In this document: positions 16,389 through 23,782 of the stretch, one piece after another
Position numbering within the stretch: the stretch's first letter is position 1
How the letters are laid out: each line of letters opens with the position of its first letter
Source: a bacterium
GTDB taxonomy: Bacteria; SZUA-182; DTGQ01
Length of the DNA stretch: 31,018 nt
Direction of reading: 5' to 3'
NCBI GenBank assembly: GCA_023512255.1
Contig: JAILZY010000039.1
Location: 1 to 31,018, forward strand
The notes under the pieces: generated by a model
What the model saw: only the letters and a program-made list of their open reading frames with translations
Database searches by the model: none
What the model was told of the DNA's origin: nothing
Position numbers and translations under genes: made by a program

Positions 16389-18827
16389 ATGCAAAAGCAG
16401 AGATTATGGCAAGCCATTGTCCTGATTGGGATCGTGATTTTCATCTTTAGTGCAGGTTGCGGCTCTCGAGAGGAAAAAAGAGATAAGTTTTACTCAAAAG
16501 GGATGGAGTTTTTTAAAAAATCAGATTATGTCCAGGCCAGATTGGAGTTTAAAAACATTCTACAGATTGATCCAAAGTTTGCTAAGGGCTATTCTATGAT
16601 GGCTAAGTGCGAGCTTAAGCTGAAAAATTATAAGAAAGCCTTTGGTCTAGCCAATAAGGCTGTGGAGCTTGATCAAAATCTTTTAGATGCTCAACTGCTT
16701 CTCGGCCAAATATACCTTCTGGCCGGGGAGTTTTCAAAGTCGACTGAAAAAGCTGAGCTGGTGTTGGCCAAAGAGCCCAAAAATACCGATGCCCTCCTTG
16801 TGCTCGCTTCGGTCCACGCCAGACGACAGGAATGGGAGAAGGCCAAGGAAGTAATCAACAAAGTGCTTGCCATCGATAGTGGAAAAACCGAAGCCTATCT
16901 ACAACTTGCCTTTATACACATCAAACAAAAGGCTCAGGATCAGGCAGAAGCTGTGCTCAAGCAGGGATTGGCTAAAAAACCTGATGAGGTGCAGCTCATC
17001 TTGTTGCTAGCCGACCTTTATACTGAAAGGCGGGATCTTGAGGCAGCAGAGAAAATGTATCGGAGAGCTGCCGAGATCCATCCCGATAATGTCGACTACC
17101 AGCTCCTCTTGGCTGAGTTCTATCAGCGGTTCAACAGGATGCAGGATGCGGAAAAAATTTTGAGCCTGCTTTCGACCAAAAAGCCAAAGGTGGAAGAGTA
17201 TAAGATCTATCTGGCTCAGCTCTATGCCAGATGGGGAATGCGGGATAAAGCGGAAAAAGTTTTACAGGAGGGGATAAAAAAGATCTCGCCTGGCTATAAG
17301 TTGCGATTTGCTTTAGCTAGGCTATATAAGGATAACCAGCAGCTTGATGAGGCTATCAAGCTCCTTGCGGAGACGGCCGAGATCAACAAAAAGAAGGCCG
17401 AATCCGCCAAGGCGCGCAATCTGATGGCAGTCATCTATTTGGATCAGAACAAACCAGCTTTAGCTCTTGAGCAGTTAGATACTGTTTTGAAGAAAAATCC
17501 CAAGGATTTTCAAGCTCACTTTATCCGGGGACGTATATTCCTGAAGGAGAAAAACGGGCTGGAAGCGGTTAAAGAATTCAGATATTGTCTGAGCGAAGAG
17601 CCGAATAATGTCCTGGCTTATGATCAATTGGCCCGGGCTCATCTGCTGAACAAGGAAGAGAACCTGGCTATAGATTATTTTAAAAGAGCCCTATCACTTG
17701 ATCCAGGATTTCGTCCCTCTCTTGATTCCCTAATGGCGATCTATGTAATGAGGGGAGACTGGCAGGGGGTTATCGATCAGCTTACCGTAGCCGTGGAAAA
17801 ACGGCCAGATAATCTATACGCCATGGGCAAGCTTGGAGATGCCTATTTGAAAAAGGGAGATGCAGCCAATGCAGAGAAGTATTACCGACAGGTGCTTGAG
17901 AGAGATCCGAATAATTACGCTGCCCATTATCGGCTTGGGATACTGGCCAGTACCCAGGATAAGGATGATCAGGCACTCCAGGAGTTTGAAACCGTGCTGG
18001 GAGCATATCCCCAATCATTGAGCACCCTAGCCATGCTGGTCAATACCCTGGTGAGAGAGAATAAGGCTGATGAGGCGCTTCGAAAGTGCACGGAGTATCT
18101 GCCGAAATCTTCAGATCGGGCAGCCATTTATGACCTGATGGGGCGGATTCACCAAGCTAAGGGAGATGAAGAGCAAGCCAAGAGAGCCTATGAGCAGGCA
18201 ATTGCAGCTCGGCCCAATTGGATTATCCCCTACATGGACCTGCGAAGGCTATATCAAAAGAAAGCCAGGATAGAGGAAGGGGTCGCCTATTTTCGAAAAC
18301 TTGCCGCTATCTATCCTCAACAACCCTACCCGGGCTACATGATCGGCTCTCTCTATTTTATTGACCAGCAATACGAAAAGGCTAGGGATAACTTTGAAGA
18401 GCTCTTGTCATCATTTCCAGAATTTCTCATGGCCGCAAATGACCTGGCCTACATCTACGCCGAGCACTTTCCTTCGACAGAGAATTTAGCTAAAGCTGAA
18501 AAGATGGCCAGCAAGGCAGCCAAAACTTATCCCGATTGGCCCCCGATTCTGGATACCCTAGGCTGGGTTTATTACAAAATGGGAGATTATAAGAAAGGGA
18601 TTGAGACCTTCGAGAAGCTAAAAGTTGAAAAGCTTTCTGATCCCGCCTATGCCTATCATGCTGGAATGTGCTACTTGAATGTTGGCAATCAGGAAAGAGC
18701 GCGGGAGCTCCTAAAGAAAGCGGCTGAGGCTCAAGGAGATCAACATGAGCAGGAGATGGCCCGAAAAGAGCTAGAAAAACTCAATGGTAGTGTCAGAATA
18801 CAAGGTAGTTATAATCCCAAGTTATAA
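16389..18827 (+). CDS. prsT: TPR-repeat lipoprotein of exosortase/PEP-CTERM systems (PrsT-like)
   Basis: This is an 812-residue, probably outer-membrane- or periplasm-anchored lipoprotein composed almost wholly of tetratricopeptide repeats (about 20). ATG 16389 is chosen because GAGGAA (16378-16383) lies 5 bp upstream and the product then begins with a clean lipoprotein signal peptide: MQKQRLWQAI, a hydrophobic core and the lipobox FSAGC with Cys24. A GTG at 16341 would add 16 unlikely residues overlapping the previous gene. Repeats such as AKGYSMMAKCELKLKNYKKA and NVLAYDQLARAHLLN show the TPR small/large residue pattern. Length and position match the PEP_TPR_lipo/PrsT proteins found beside exosortases, thought to scaffold export or assembly of the polysaccharide or sorted proteins. 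Confidence 0.86.
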   Translation: MQKQRLWQAIVLIGIVIFIFSAGCGSREEKRDKFYSKGMEFFKKSDYVQARLEFKNILQIDPKFAKGYSMMAKCELKLKNYKKAFGLANKAVELDQNLLDAQLLLGQIYLLAGEFSKSTEKAELVLAKEPKNTDALLVLASVHARRQEWEKAKEVINKVLAIDSGKTEAYLQLAFIHIKQKAQDQAEAVLKQGLAKKPDEVQLILLLADLYTERRDLEAAEKMYRRAAEIHPDNVDYQLLLAEFYQRFNRMQDAEKILSLLSTKKPKVEEYKIYLAQLYARWGMRDKAEKVLQEGIKKISPGYKLRFALARLYKDNQQLDEAIKLLAETAEINKKKAESAKARNLMAVIYLDQNKPALALEQLDTVLKKNPKDFQAHFIRGRIFLKEKNGLEAVKEFRYCLSEEPNNVLAYDQLARAHLLNKEENLAIDYFKRALSLDPGFRPSLDSLMAIYVMRGDWQGVIDQLTVAVEKRPDNLYAMGKLGDAYLKKGDAANAEKYYRQVLERDPNNYAAHYRLGILASTQDKDDQALQEFETVLGAYPQSLSTLAMLVNTLVRENKADEALRKCTEYLPKSSDRAAIYDLMGRIHQAKGDEEQAKRAYEQAIAARPNWIIPYMDLRRLYQKKARIEEGVAYFRKLAAIYPQQPYPGYMIGSLYFIDQQYEKARDNFEELLSSFPEFLMAANDLAYIYAEHFPSTENLAKAEKMASKAAKTYPDWPPILDTLGWVYYKMGDYKKGIETFEKLKVEKLSDPAYAYHAGMCYLNVGNQERARELLKKAAEAQGDQHEQEMARKELEKLNGSVRIQGSYNPKL

Positions 18828-19037
18828 TCCTATCTATACTTTTACTTTTGCACTTTTTCTCCAAGCCTTTGATTTTACTGGGTGTCGATTTTAATGGTTT
18901 GGTATAAAAGATAACTTTCAAGAATTTCAAGGTATGGATAGAATCCTTTTAAAGAGATGAAATTGTAGGCCAGCCCAAAAACTGCACAGGGAAATCCCAA
19001 AACTGCCGCCAGTGGGGGGAAATTAAGGAGGCAACAT

Positions 19038-19838
19038 ATGATCAGGATATATCGGCAAGTGTCGACATGGACTTGGTATATCGCTGCCCTAGCCATTTTT
19101 TTTACCATCCTGCTGGCCACAGCCACAAGTTTGGCCATACCAACCCTCCAGATCAATATTCCCGGCGGCCAGTATGTAGATTATATGCCGGGCAGCCCCT
19201 TCAACGAGGGCATGCTGATTGTCAGTGATGCACCATTTAGTCTCCAGGCGTTCTATGCCCCTGAGAATAAAAAGTCTTATACCTTATCCTCATGGGACTT
19301 CTATCTTTCCTGTGCTCTGATTAATCTTGATGGGACGAAGGTCAGCAGTTTGCCCGATCCTTTTGCGATCAGCATTAATAACCTAAGCTATCCGAGCGAC
19401 TCCTTCTCCTATGGTAAGCCACAGGGACTGCCCCCTCACGGGGTATTTGATACCTATTATATTCAAATTGCGTTTGATTTTGAGCCGACCGACCTTACTC
19501 ATCAGGGGATATTTAATGTGCAGAACCCATCAGAGGGGGGCAAGCCTGGATATATTCATGATTTCAATATCAATGCCCAAGGGTTAGGCAGAAACTATGG
19601 ACTAGTATTCGACCTCTATGCCTATAACCAGAATTACAACACTATTCTCTTTGCTCCTTTTTCTCATAATGCGGCCTTTATTTCTTCCTATAATACAGCG
19701 GGCTTGATTTCGCACAATCAGGGCGACATCGTTCCTCTGCCAGATACTTTATTTCTTCTGGCCATCGGGCTTATGGGTATATGGGGAATCAGGATAGGAA
19801 TTAAGAGAAAGAAGGACACATCAATACTTAAGACTTGA
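19038..19838 (+). CDS. VPLPA/PEP-CTERM sorting-signal protein (surface protein)
   Basis: This is a 266-residue secreted protein of unknown function and a likely exosortase substrate. The N-terminal signal peptide (about 1-34) has a basic start and a long hydrophobic core ending ATSLA. The C terminus has the tripartite sorting signal: VPLPDT (232-237), a hydrophobic helix (about 238-255) and a basic cluster KRKK (256-259). Seven residues (DTSILKT) follow the basic cluster, which is longer than usual and may come from the 17-bp tandem duplication that contains the stop codon. The mature part is beta-rich without a known domain. AAGGAGG lies a few bases before the ATG. It is 210 bp after the TPR lipoprotein gene. 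Confidence 0.82.
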   Translation: MIRIYRQVSTWTWYIAALAIFFTILLATATSLAIPTLQINIPGGQYVDYMPGSPFNEGMLIVSDAPFSLQAFYAPENKKSYTLSSWDFYLSCALINLDGTKVSSLPDPFAISINNLSYPSDSFSYGKPQGLPPHGVFDTYYIQIAFDFEPTDLTHQGIFNVQNPSEGGKPGYIHDFNINAQGLGRNYGLVFDLYAYNQNYNTILFAPFSHNAAFISSYNTAGLISHNQGDIVPLPDTLFLLAIGLMGIWGIRIGIKRKKDTSILKT

Positions 19839-19864
19839 AATCCAATTAGACTTGAAATCCAATT
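19831..19864. repeat. Perfect 17-bp tandem duplication over a stop codon
   Basis: AGACTTGAAATCCAATT is repeated head to tail (19831-19847 and 19848-19864). The first unit contains the last codon and TGA stop of the VPLPA-CTERM gene, so the extra copy lies in the 3' untranslated region. Confidence 0.9.
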
Positions 19865-20139
19865 AGGCTGGTAAACAAATTCTTTCTACATTGCTACACA
19901 AGCTCTTTCTACAAAAGAAGGCTATTAGATGATAACTACCCAGCCACAACACCCATGAGGGGAATGAAGGTCATGAAGGTTATGAGATTATATCATCTCT
20001 TCTTTGAGAGATAATCTCCTGCTTGCTCCATCGCTTGGTCATTTCTGGCGAATTTATTGTACGAATTTATTGTAAAGGTTAGCCTTGTGTCCCCGACAAA
20101 TTGCGTATTTTGTTAACAAGAGGACAATTAAATCACTTA
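19839..20139. other. Spacer between convergent genes
   Basis: About 300 bp separate the plus-strand sorting-signal gene from the minus-strand coiled-coil gene. The spacer holds the second unit of the 17-bp duplication and a perfect 13-bp tandem duplication (CGAATTTATTGTA at 20049-20061 and 20062-20074). No convincing terminator hairpin or coding potential was seen. Confidence 0.6.
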
Positions 20140-20634
20140 TTAGCTTTTCTGTTTAGATAATTCAACTATCTGTTTGCTCAATTCCATGAGCATCTGCATG
20201 ACAGTATCGAATCTCCGGTTTAGCCAGCCTATTTCTTGCCTTATCCCCCCGATCTCCTGCCTCAACTGACTTGTCTGAGTATCAATCTTCTGGTTGAGCT
20301 GTTGACTTAGCTGTCCAATTTCCTGCCTGACCTGCCCAATTTCAGTGTCAATCTTCTGGTTGACCTGCCCAATTTCCTGTCTGACCTGTCTGATTTCCTG
20401 CCTGACCTGCCCGATTTCAGTATCAATCTTCTGATTTAGCTGCCCTATTTCAGTATCAATCTTCTGGTTAAGCTGCCCAATTTCCTGCCTGACCTGCCCG
20501 ATTTCAGTATCAATCTTATGACCAAGAACATCTATCCTTTGATTTAAATATCGGAAATCAGTATCAATAGCGTTGTAGATATCATCAAGCGACATTCTCT
20601 TGATTGCCCGGGCGATTGTGGGTAGATCTGCCAT
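20140..20634 (-). CDS. Coiled-coil repeat protein of unknown function
   Basis: This is a 164-residue cytoplasmic protein without a signal peptide. The short N-terminal helix (MADLPTIARAIKRMSLDDIY) is followed from about residue 36 to 150 by a repetitive coiled coil. It is built from 11-residue units such as KIDTEIGQLNQ and 7-residue units such as EIGQVRQ, with Ile/Leu/Val at core positions and Gln between. ATG 20634 is chosen because GAGGAG lies about 10 bp upstream; a TTG at 20652 sits on that site and is unlikely. Similar short Gln/Glu/Arg coiled coils are common in bacteria as uncharacterised proteins; some resemble coiled-coil modules near Rpn-type genes. The near-identical repeat units suggest recent expansion by duplication. 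No functional assignment is possible. Confidence 0.7.
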   Translation of the reverse strand: MADLPTIARAIKRMSLDDIYNAIDTDFRYLNQRIDVLGHKIDTEIGQVRQEIGQLNQKIDTEIGQLNQKIDTEIGQVRQEIRQVRQEIGQVNQKIDTEIGQVRQEIGQLSQQLNQKIDTQTSQLRQEIGGIRQEIGWLNRRFDTVMQMLMELSKQIVELSKQKS

Positions 20635-20761
20635 AGCGAAATATCTCCTCAATCATCATCTTGGTAAGGTTAAGCTTATAATGCTATGATATTCTGAACC
20701 GTTCATGGAAGTCAAGAGTAAATGTGCCGTTTTCTAGCAAGTTGCTCGGAATAAAGATTTT

Positions 20762-20851
20762 CGCTCTCATTTATTAGCTACCATTGAGAGACATAACCCA
20801 CATAAGAGCTAAGCTCCTTTGAGGGTTTATGGTGTCTGATATATAAGAGCG
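20762..20851 (-). mobile_element. 90-bp MITE-like element, copy 1, with 8-bp flanking duplication
   Basis: The 90 bp are nearly identical (one indel and one or two substitutions) to 28868-28956 in reverse orientation. The ends are imperfect inverted repeats (CGCTCTTATATAT against CGCTCTCATTTAT, 11 of 13). AAGATTTT occurs immediately on both sides (20754-20761 and 20852-20859), as expected for an 8-bp target-site duplication. No coding capacity, so it would need a transposase supplied elsewhere. Confidence 0.75.
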
Positions 20852-20956
20852 AAGATTTTTATTTTGCCGTGATTGTATACTATTTGCCGCAAGTGGGTGT
20901 GTGGGAAAATTAATATGAGGGAAGTAGTGAAATTTAAGGATAGCCAACAAAAAGGT

Positions 20957-20997
20957 AAAAGAGGCAGTGGGCAGAGCGCCTGCCCACTGCCTCTTTT
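20957..20997 (-). terminator. Strong hairpin terminator of the sorting-signal gene pair
   Basis: A perfect 17-bp stem (AAAAGAGGCAGTGGGCA with its complement) around a 7-base loop lies 40 bp after the stop of the minus-strand gene at 21037. The stem ends in A/T runs on both sides, so it could end transcription from either direction. Confidence 0.85.
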
Positions 20998-21036
20998 GGC
21001 CTCTAAAGGAGCTTAAAACTTATCGGAACGTATTTA

Positions 21037-21741
21037 TCAGCCCCAAACTTTTTTTCTAAATCCGGCTAAACCAAACAGCCCGGAGAACAAAAAGAGCAGC
21101 GTACCCGGCAGGGGAGTAACCTTGATATCATCAAAGAGAGCATAGCTGTCATAGATATTATCTCCCCAATTCTCGATGCCCATGACCACCGTATATGTAC
21201 CGGAAGTTGGGGCCGTATATGACCACTTTGTCCAGGGACCATCCCAGTAATCTGGACGGGGGATGGGGGGAGTCGGAGGAATAGGAGGAGTCATCGGATT
21301 GCCGCTTTCATACCAGGGAACATCAAAGGCAGCCGGATCACCCTTATAGATCCGAACCCAGGCATTATCATAAAATTCCCAGGCATTATCATAAAATTCA
21401 GCGTAATCTCCCCAATCGAAGGCTGCCCAACCATATATAGTCTGGCCAGCAACCAGGTTAAAGCTCTGCTGGATTTTTTGTTCATTTCCTGGGCCATCGG
21501 TTTTGAGAAGTGCAAAATAGCTGCCGCCTACAGGCGAATAGACGGTGGATGGATTACCAGGTCCAGGAATACTGGTATGGCTGCTGACCACCTGGGCGCT
21601 GCCTCCAGGGGTTAGGATTACAGTCCAGCCAGTGAAATCGCCAGTTTCAAAACCATCATTTACCAGGGGAGTAGCCTGAGCAGTTTGAGCCAGAGCAAAG
21701 AGTAGGGTACATACTATAATCAACAAATTCAATCTCTTCAT
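21037..21741 (-). CDS. VPLPA/PEP-CTERM protein with lectin/CBM-like beta domain
   Basis: This is a 234-residue secreted protein and likely exosortase substrate. The signal peptide is about residues 1-23 (MKRLNLLIIVCTLLFALAQT, then AQA). The mature part opens with NDGFETGDFTGW, a start typical of jelly-roll carbohydrate-binding-like domains in PEP-CTERM proteins, and ends SYALFDDIKV. The sorting signal is TPLPGT (209-214), a hydrophobic helix and FRKK. A Pro-rich loop (MTPPIPPTPPIPRP) interrupts the domain, and seven residues EFYDNAW are tandemly duplicated by an in-frame 21-bp repeat. AAGGAGG precedes the ATG at good spacing. It lies 45 bp after the neighbouring sorting-signal gene, so the pair is probably an operon ended by the hairpin at 20957-20997. 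Confidence 0.85.
   Translation of the reverse strand: MKRLNLLIIVCTLLFALAQTAQATPLVNDGFETGDFTGWTVILTPGGSAQVVSSHTSIPGPGNPSTVYSPVGGSYFALLKTDGPGNEQKIQQSFNLVAGQTIYGWAAFDWGDYAEFYDNAWEFYDNAWVRIYKGDPAAFDVPWYESGNPMTPPIPPTPPIPRPDYWDGPWTKWSYTAPTSGTYTVVMGIENWGDNIYDSYALFDDIKVTPLPGTLLFLFSGLFGLAGFRKKVWG
21357..21398. repeat. Perfect in-frame 21-bp tandem duplication
   Basis: Two identical 21-bp units (21357-21377 and 21378-21398) inside the sorting-signal gene encode EFYDNAW twice. The perfect identity suggests a recent duplication that kept the reading frame. Confidence 0.92.
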
Positions 21742-21786
21742 AAAATTTTTCCTCCTTTAAGATAAAAGCATAAGATAAAAATCAGC

Positions 21787-22383
21787 TTAGGCAATCTTCT
21801 TCTTCAGTCCTACCATTCCAAGTAAACCGAAACTAAGCAGGAGCACTGTCGGCGGCACAGGAACAGGGGTTTCCGAGTAGCCAAGGTTATCAATGGTGTA
21901 ATGATTCCCTGAGTCATGAATCTTTACATAGGCGATTTCTGCAGTCGGGCGATCAACATATAACTTGTTGTTCGTACCGAGGTTGCTGCCGGAAAAGACA
22001 CTTTTAGTCAACAGGATATCAGATGAATTGTAGGCCTCAAGATATAAATCGCTGGCCGTTGTGAACCACAGACTTACATAAGCCATCGGATCAGTAAAGT
22101 CTATCCTGATTAAGCTATTGGTTTTGCTGAACAGGATAGTGTTACCAGAATAGGGTGGATAATCTGTATTGTTATACTCAGACTGGCCACTGACCATAAT
22201 CATGGCATCCGGCCCGAAGGTTACCTCAGGATGTCCAGGATAATTATTTCCTAAATTTGTATTACCCCCACCTGTGCCGTATCGATAGGTATTGGGGACG
22301 CTTTCAAAGTCAAGAACGGTTAAGGCATACGCAGGGGAAGCAATCAGTACGATAGTCATGATAAACAGCAACAGTTTTCTCAT
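21787..22383 (-). CDS. VPLPA/PEP-CTERM sorting-signal protein
   Basis: This is a 198-residue secreted protein of unknown role and likely exosortase substrate. The signal peptide is MRKLLLFIMTIVLIASPAYA. The mature part starts LTVLDFESVP and continues with YVSLWFTTASDLYLEAYNSS and YTIDNLGYSE, an arrangement seen in many PEP-CTERM proteins with a lectin-like beta-sandwich. The sorting signal is VPVPPT (174-179), a Leu-rich helix and KKK. AAGGAG lies just upstream of the ATG. It is the first gene of a two-gene minus-strand operon with the neighbour at 21037. Asn/Gly/Tyr-rich composition is typical of extracellular matrix proteins. Confidence 0.85.
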   Translation of the reverse strand: MRKLLLFIMTIVLIASPAYALTVLDFESVPNTYRYGTGGGNTNLGNNYPGHPEVTFGPDAMIMVSGQSEYNNTDYPPYSGNTILFSKTNSLIRIDFTDPMAYVSLWFTTASDLYLEAYNSSDILLTKSVFSGSNLGTNNKLYVDRPTAEIAYVKIHDSGNHYTIDNLGYSETPVPVPPTVLLLSFGLLGMVGLKKKIA

Positions 22384-22516
22384 GAATTTCTCCTTGTCGA
22401 TTTCAGAATGAATTTGGTCCGATAAAAAAATATGAAAGTGTGAGTAATAAAAAAATATCTGTCAATCTATGTTAAATTATACCAACCTCCTTTCTATGGC
22501 CGGCAGAGGGGTTATA

Positions 22517-22562
22517 AAGAAATAGAGTAATCCCCCGCGGGCGGCTGGGCACTCTATTTCTT
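22517..22562. repeat. 12-bp perfect inverted repeat with GC-rich loop
   Basis: AAGAAATAGAGT (22517-22528) pairs with ACTCTATTTCTT (22551-22562) around 22 GC-rich bases containing CCCGCGGG. It could be a terminator-like or regulatory hairpin; no function is assigned. Confidence 0.6.
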
Positions 22563-23038
22563 ATGTCTGTAGGGTATCCGCCATTGATTTTTCTCGTCTT
22601 GATTTTTTTGGCTCTCAGCAGCATTGATTTTGGAGAATAGAGAGAGCAAAATCCATGCCTTTTCTTTTTCGCTGGTTTTATTAGCCATGAAAACTCATGG
22701 TTCATAAAGTATATGCAGCGATTTTCATAAAAAATTTCACTTTTTGTCTTCCTTGAGGCAGCTAGTTCTGCAATCTTTATCTAGCCTTGAATTCTCATTG
22801 GGTAGGCTAAAAAATCAACATTAATATCTTGATAACTTCTTGATCTTGTTATGAAAATTTTTTCACCTTATTGACTTATCTCAACCCGAGGTGAGTGTTC
22901 ATTAAAAGAACAGCCAGGCTGCACATTATTTACTAGCCACGCCCGCTCTCCTCCCTTGGCTTTTTGCTCTGCAAGGAGATCGAAGCAGGCAGTGGCAAGC
23001 CAAGGGGAAGAGCAGAGAAATTTTTTAGCCTTAATTCC

Positions 23039-23079
23039 TGTTCCGAAGAGGCTCACAAAAGCGTGGCCTCTTCAGAACA
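23039..23079 (-). terminator. Possible terminator hairpin after the Gly-Leu-Tyr protein gene
   Basis: TGTTC(C)GAAGAGGC pairs with GCCTCTTC(A)GAACA around a 13-base loop, 38 bp after the stop of the gene at 23117. The stem is strong but no T-tract follows on the minus strand, so intrinsic termination is uncertain. Confidence 0.45.
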
Positions 23080-23116
23080 TACTGTCTCACTTTACTTGAT
23101 AGCCAAATCAAGATAA

Positions 23117-23746
23117 TCAAATAACAGCCGGAGCAGCCAGGGTGAGCTGGAAAGCTCCGGTTTCAAGGATGGTCTTGCTCTGGGTTATCGTGTAATTACC
23201 AGCCATATCGGTGAGGGAAGAGAGTGTGCCCACAATTTGAACAGTAACGGTTGTGCCGGTTACTGAAAGACCTGTTCCACTCAAAATTACCTGATTATTC
23301 AAAAGCTGACCAGTGATATTGACCAAGGTTGGGATAATGGCATTATTTGCTAGCAAAACAGTACCGGTCAAATTGGTTGGAACCAGCGGGTCTTGAACAA
23401 TGGTCAGGGTCATGGGATTAGGGCTAGCATAGGTGATCCACCAAAGGCCTTGCCAGGTTCCCGCCTGCTCGGCCAGGCCGTATCTTAAGCCGCCGAGGCC
23501 GCCAAGGCCATAGAGTCCACCCAAAAGTCCACCATAGCCATATAGCCCGCCAAGACCGTATAGCCCATAGAGCCCAGAAAGCCCATAGAGCCCATACAAA
23601 CCGCCAAGGCCATAGAGCCCACCCAAAAGTCCACCATAGCCATAGCTATAATAGGCCCGAGCAGCTCTTGCTGGAATCACGGTTAAAACCACTAGGAAAA
23701 GAAGCCAAGTAATCAATCTCTTCGGTTGGGTAAACAGATTCATCAT
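23117..23746 (-). CDS. Secreted Gly-Leu-Tyr-repeat protein with C-terminal beta domain
   Basis: This is a 209-residue exported protein of unknown function. ATG 23746 (or 23743) is chosen because GGAGGA lies 7 bp upstream; an earlier in-frame ATG would add 12 residues without such a site. The signal peptide is about residues 1-30 (MNLFTQPKRLITWLLFLVVL, ending ARA). Residues ~31-90 are a low-complexity block of GGLYGL, GLYGLSGL and YGYGGLLGG units made only of Gly, Leu and Tyr (plus one Ser). The rest (from TWQGLWW) is beta-strand-rich with alternating Thr/Val and G-Y-T turns, resembling a small barrel or sandwich. There is no C-terminal sorting helix or cysteine. Its place beside exosortase substrates suggests an extracellular matrix or fibre role, which is inference. 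Confidence 0.75.
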   Translation of the reverse strand: MMNLFTQPKRLITWLLFLVVLTVIPARAARAYYSYGYGGLLGGLYGLGGLYGLYGLSGLYGLYGLGGLYGYGGLLGGLYGLGGLGGLRYGLAEQAGTWQGLWWITYASPNPMTLTIVQDPLVPTNLTGTVLLANNAIIPTLVNITGQLLNNQVILSGTGLSVTGTTVTVQIVGTLSSLTDMAGNYTITQSKTILETGAFQLTLAAPAVI

Positions 23747-23782
23747 CGTAGTCTCCTCCATAACCATACCCAAAATAACCAT

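Larger units (their letters stand above)
20653..21036. other. Spacer with mobile-element-like repeat and terminator
   Basis: This 384-bp spacer contains the 90-bp inverted-repeat element (20762-20851) with its flanking duplications and a strong terminator hairpin (20957-20997). No additional gene is supported. A promoter for the coiled-coil gene on the minus strand would lie here but was not identified. Confidence 0.6.
22384..23116. other. 733-bp spacer with several inverted repeats
   Basis: No gene is supported here; open frames are short, lack ribosome-binding sites and have poor composition. The spacer must contain the promoter for the two minus-strand sorting-signal genes, but no consensus sigma-70 or sigma-54 site was convincing. 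It holds three inverted repeats: 22517-22562 (12-bp perfect stem), 22953-23006 (10-bp arms CCCTTGGCTT) and 23039-23079. Confidence 0.5.

Noticed and set aside
18828-19037. Sigma-54 promoter upstream of the sorting-signal gene
   Set aside because: GG and GC pairs are present but not at the required 10-base spacing, so no site was called.
20140-20634. CRISPR-like repeats
   Set aside because: The periodic DNA is coding sequence for a coiled coil with conserved frame, not repeats separated by spacers.
22384-22570. Riboswitch (cyclic-di-GMP type) upstream of the sorting-signal genes
   Set aside because: The GC-rich loop near 22535 looked suggestive, but the conserved core bases of the GEMM fold were not found on either strand.
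22472-22705. 77-codon minus-strand frame in the spacer
   Set aside because: No ribosome-binding site, basic low-quality sequence, and it spans the 22517-22562 inverted repeat.
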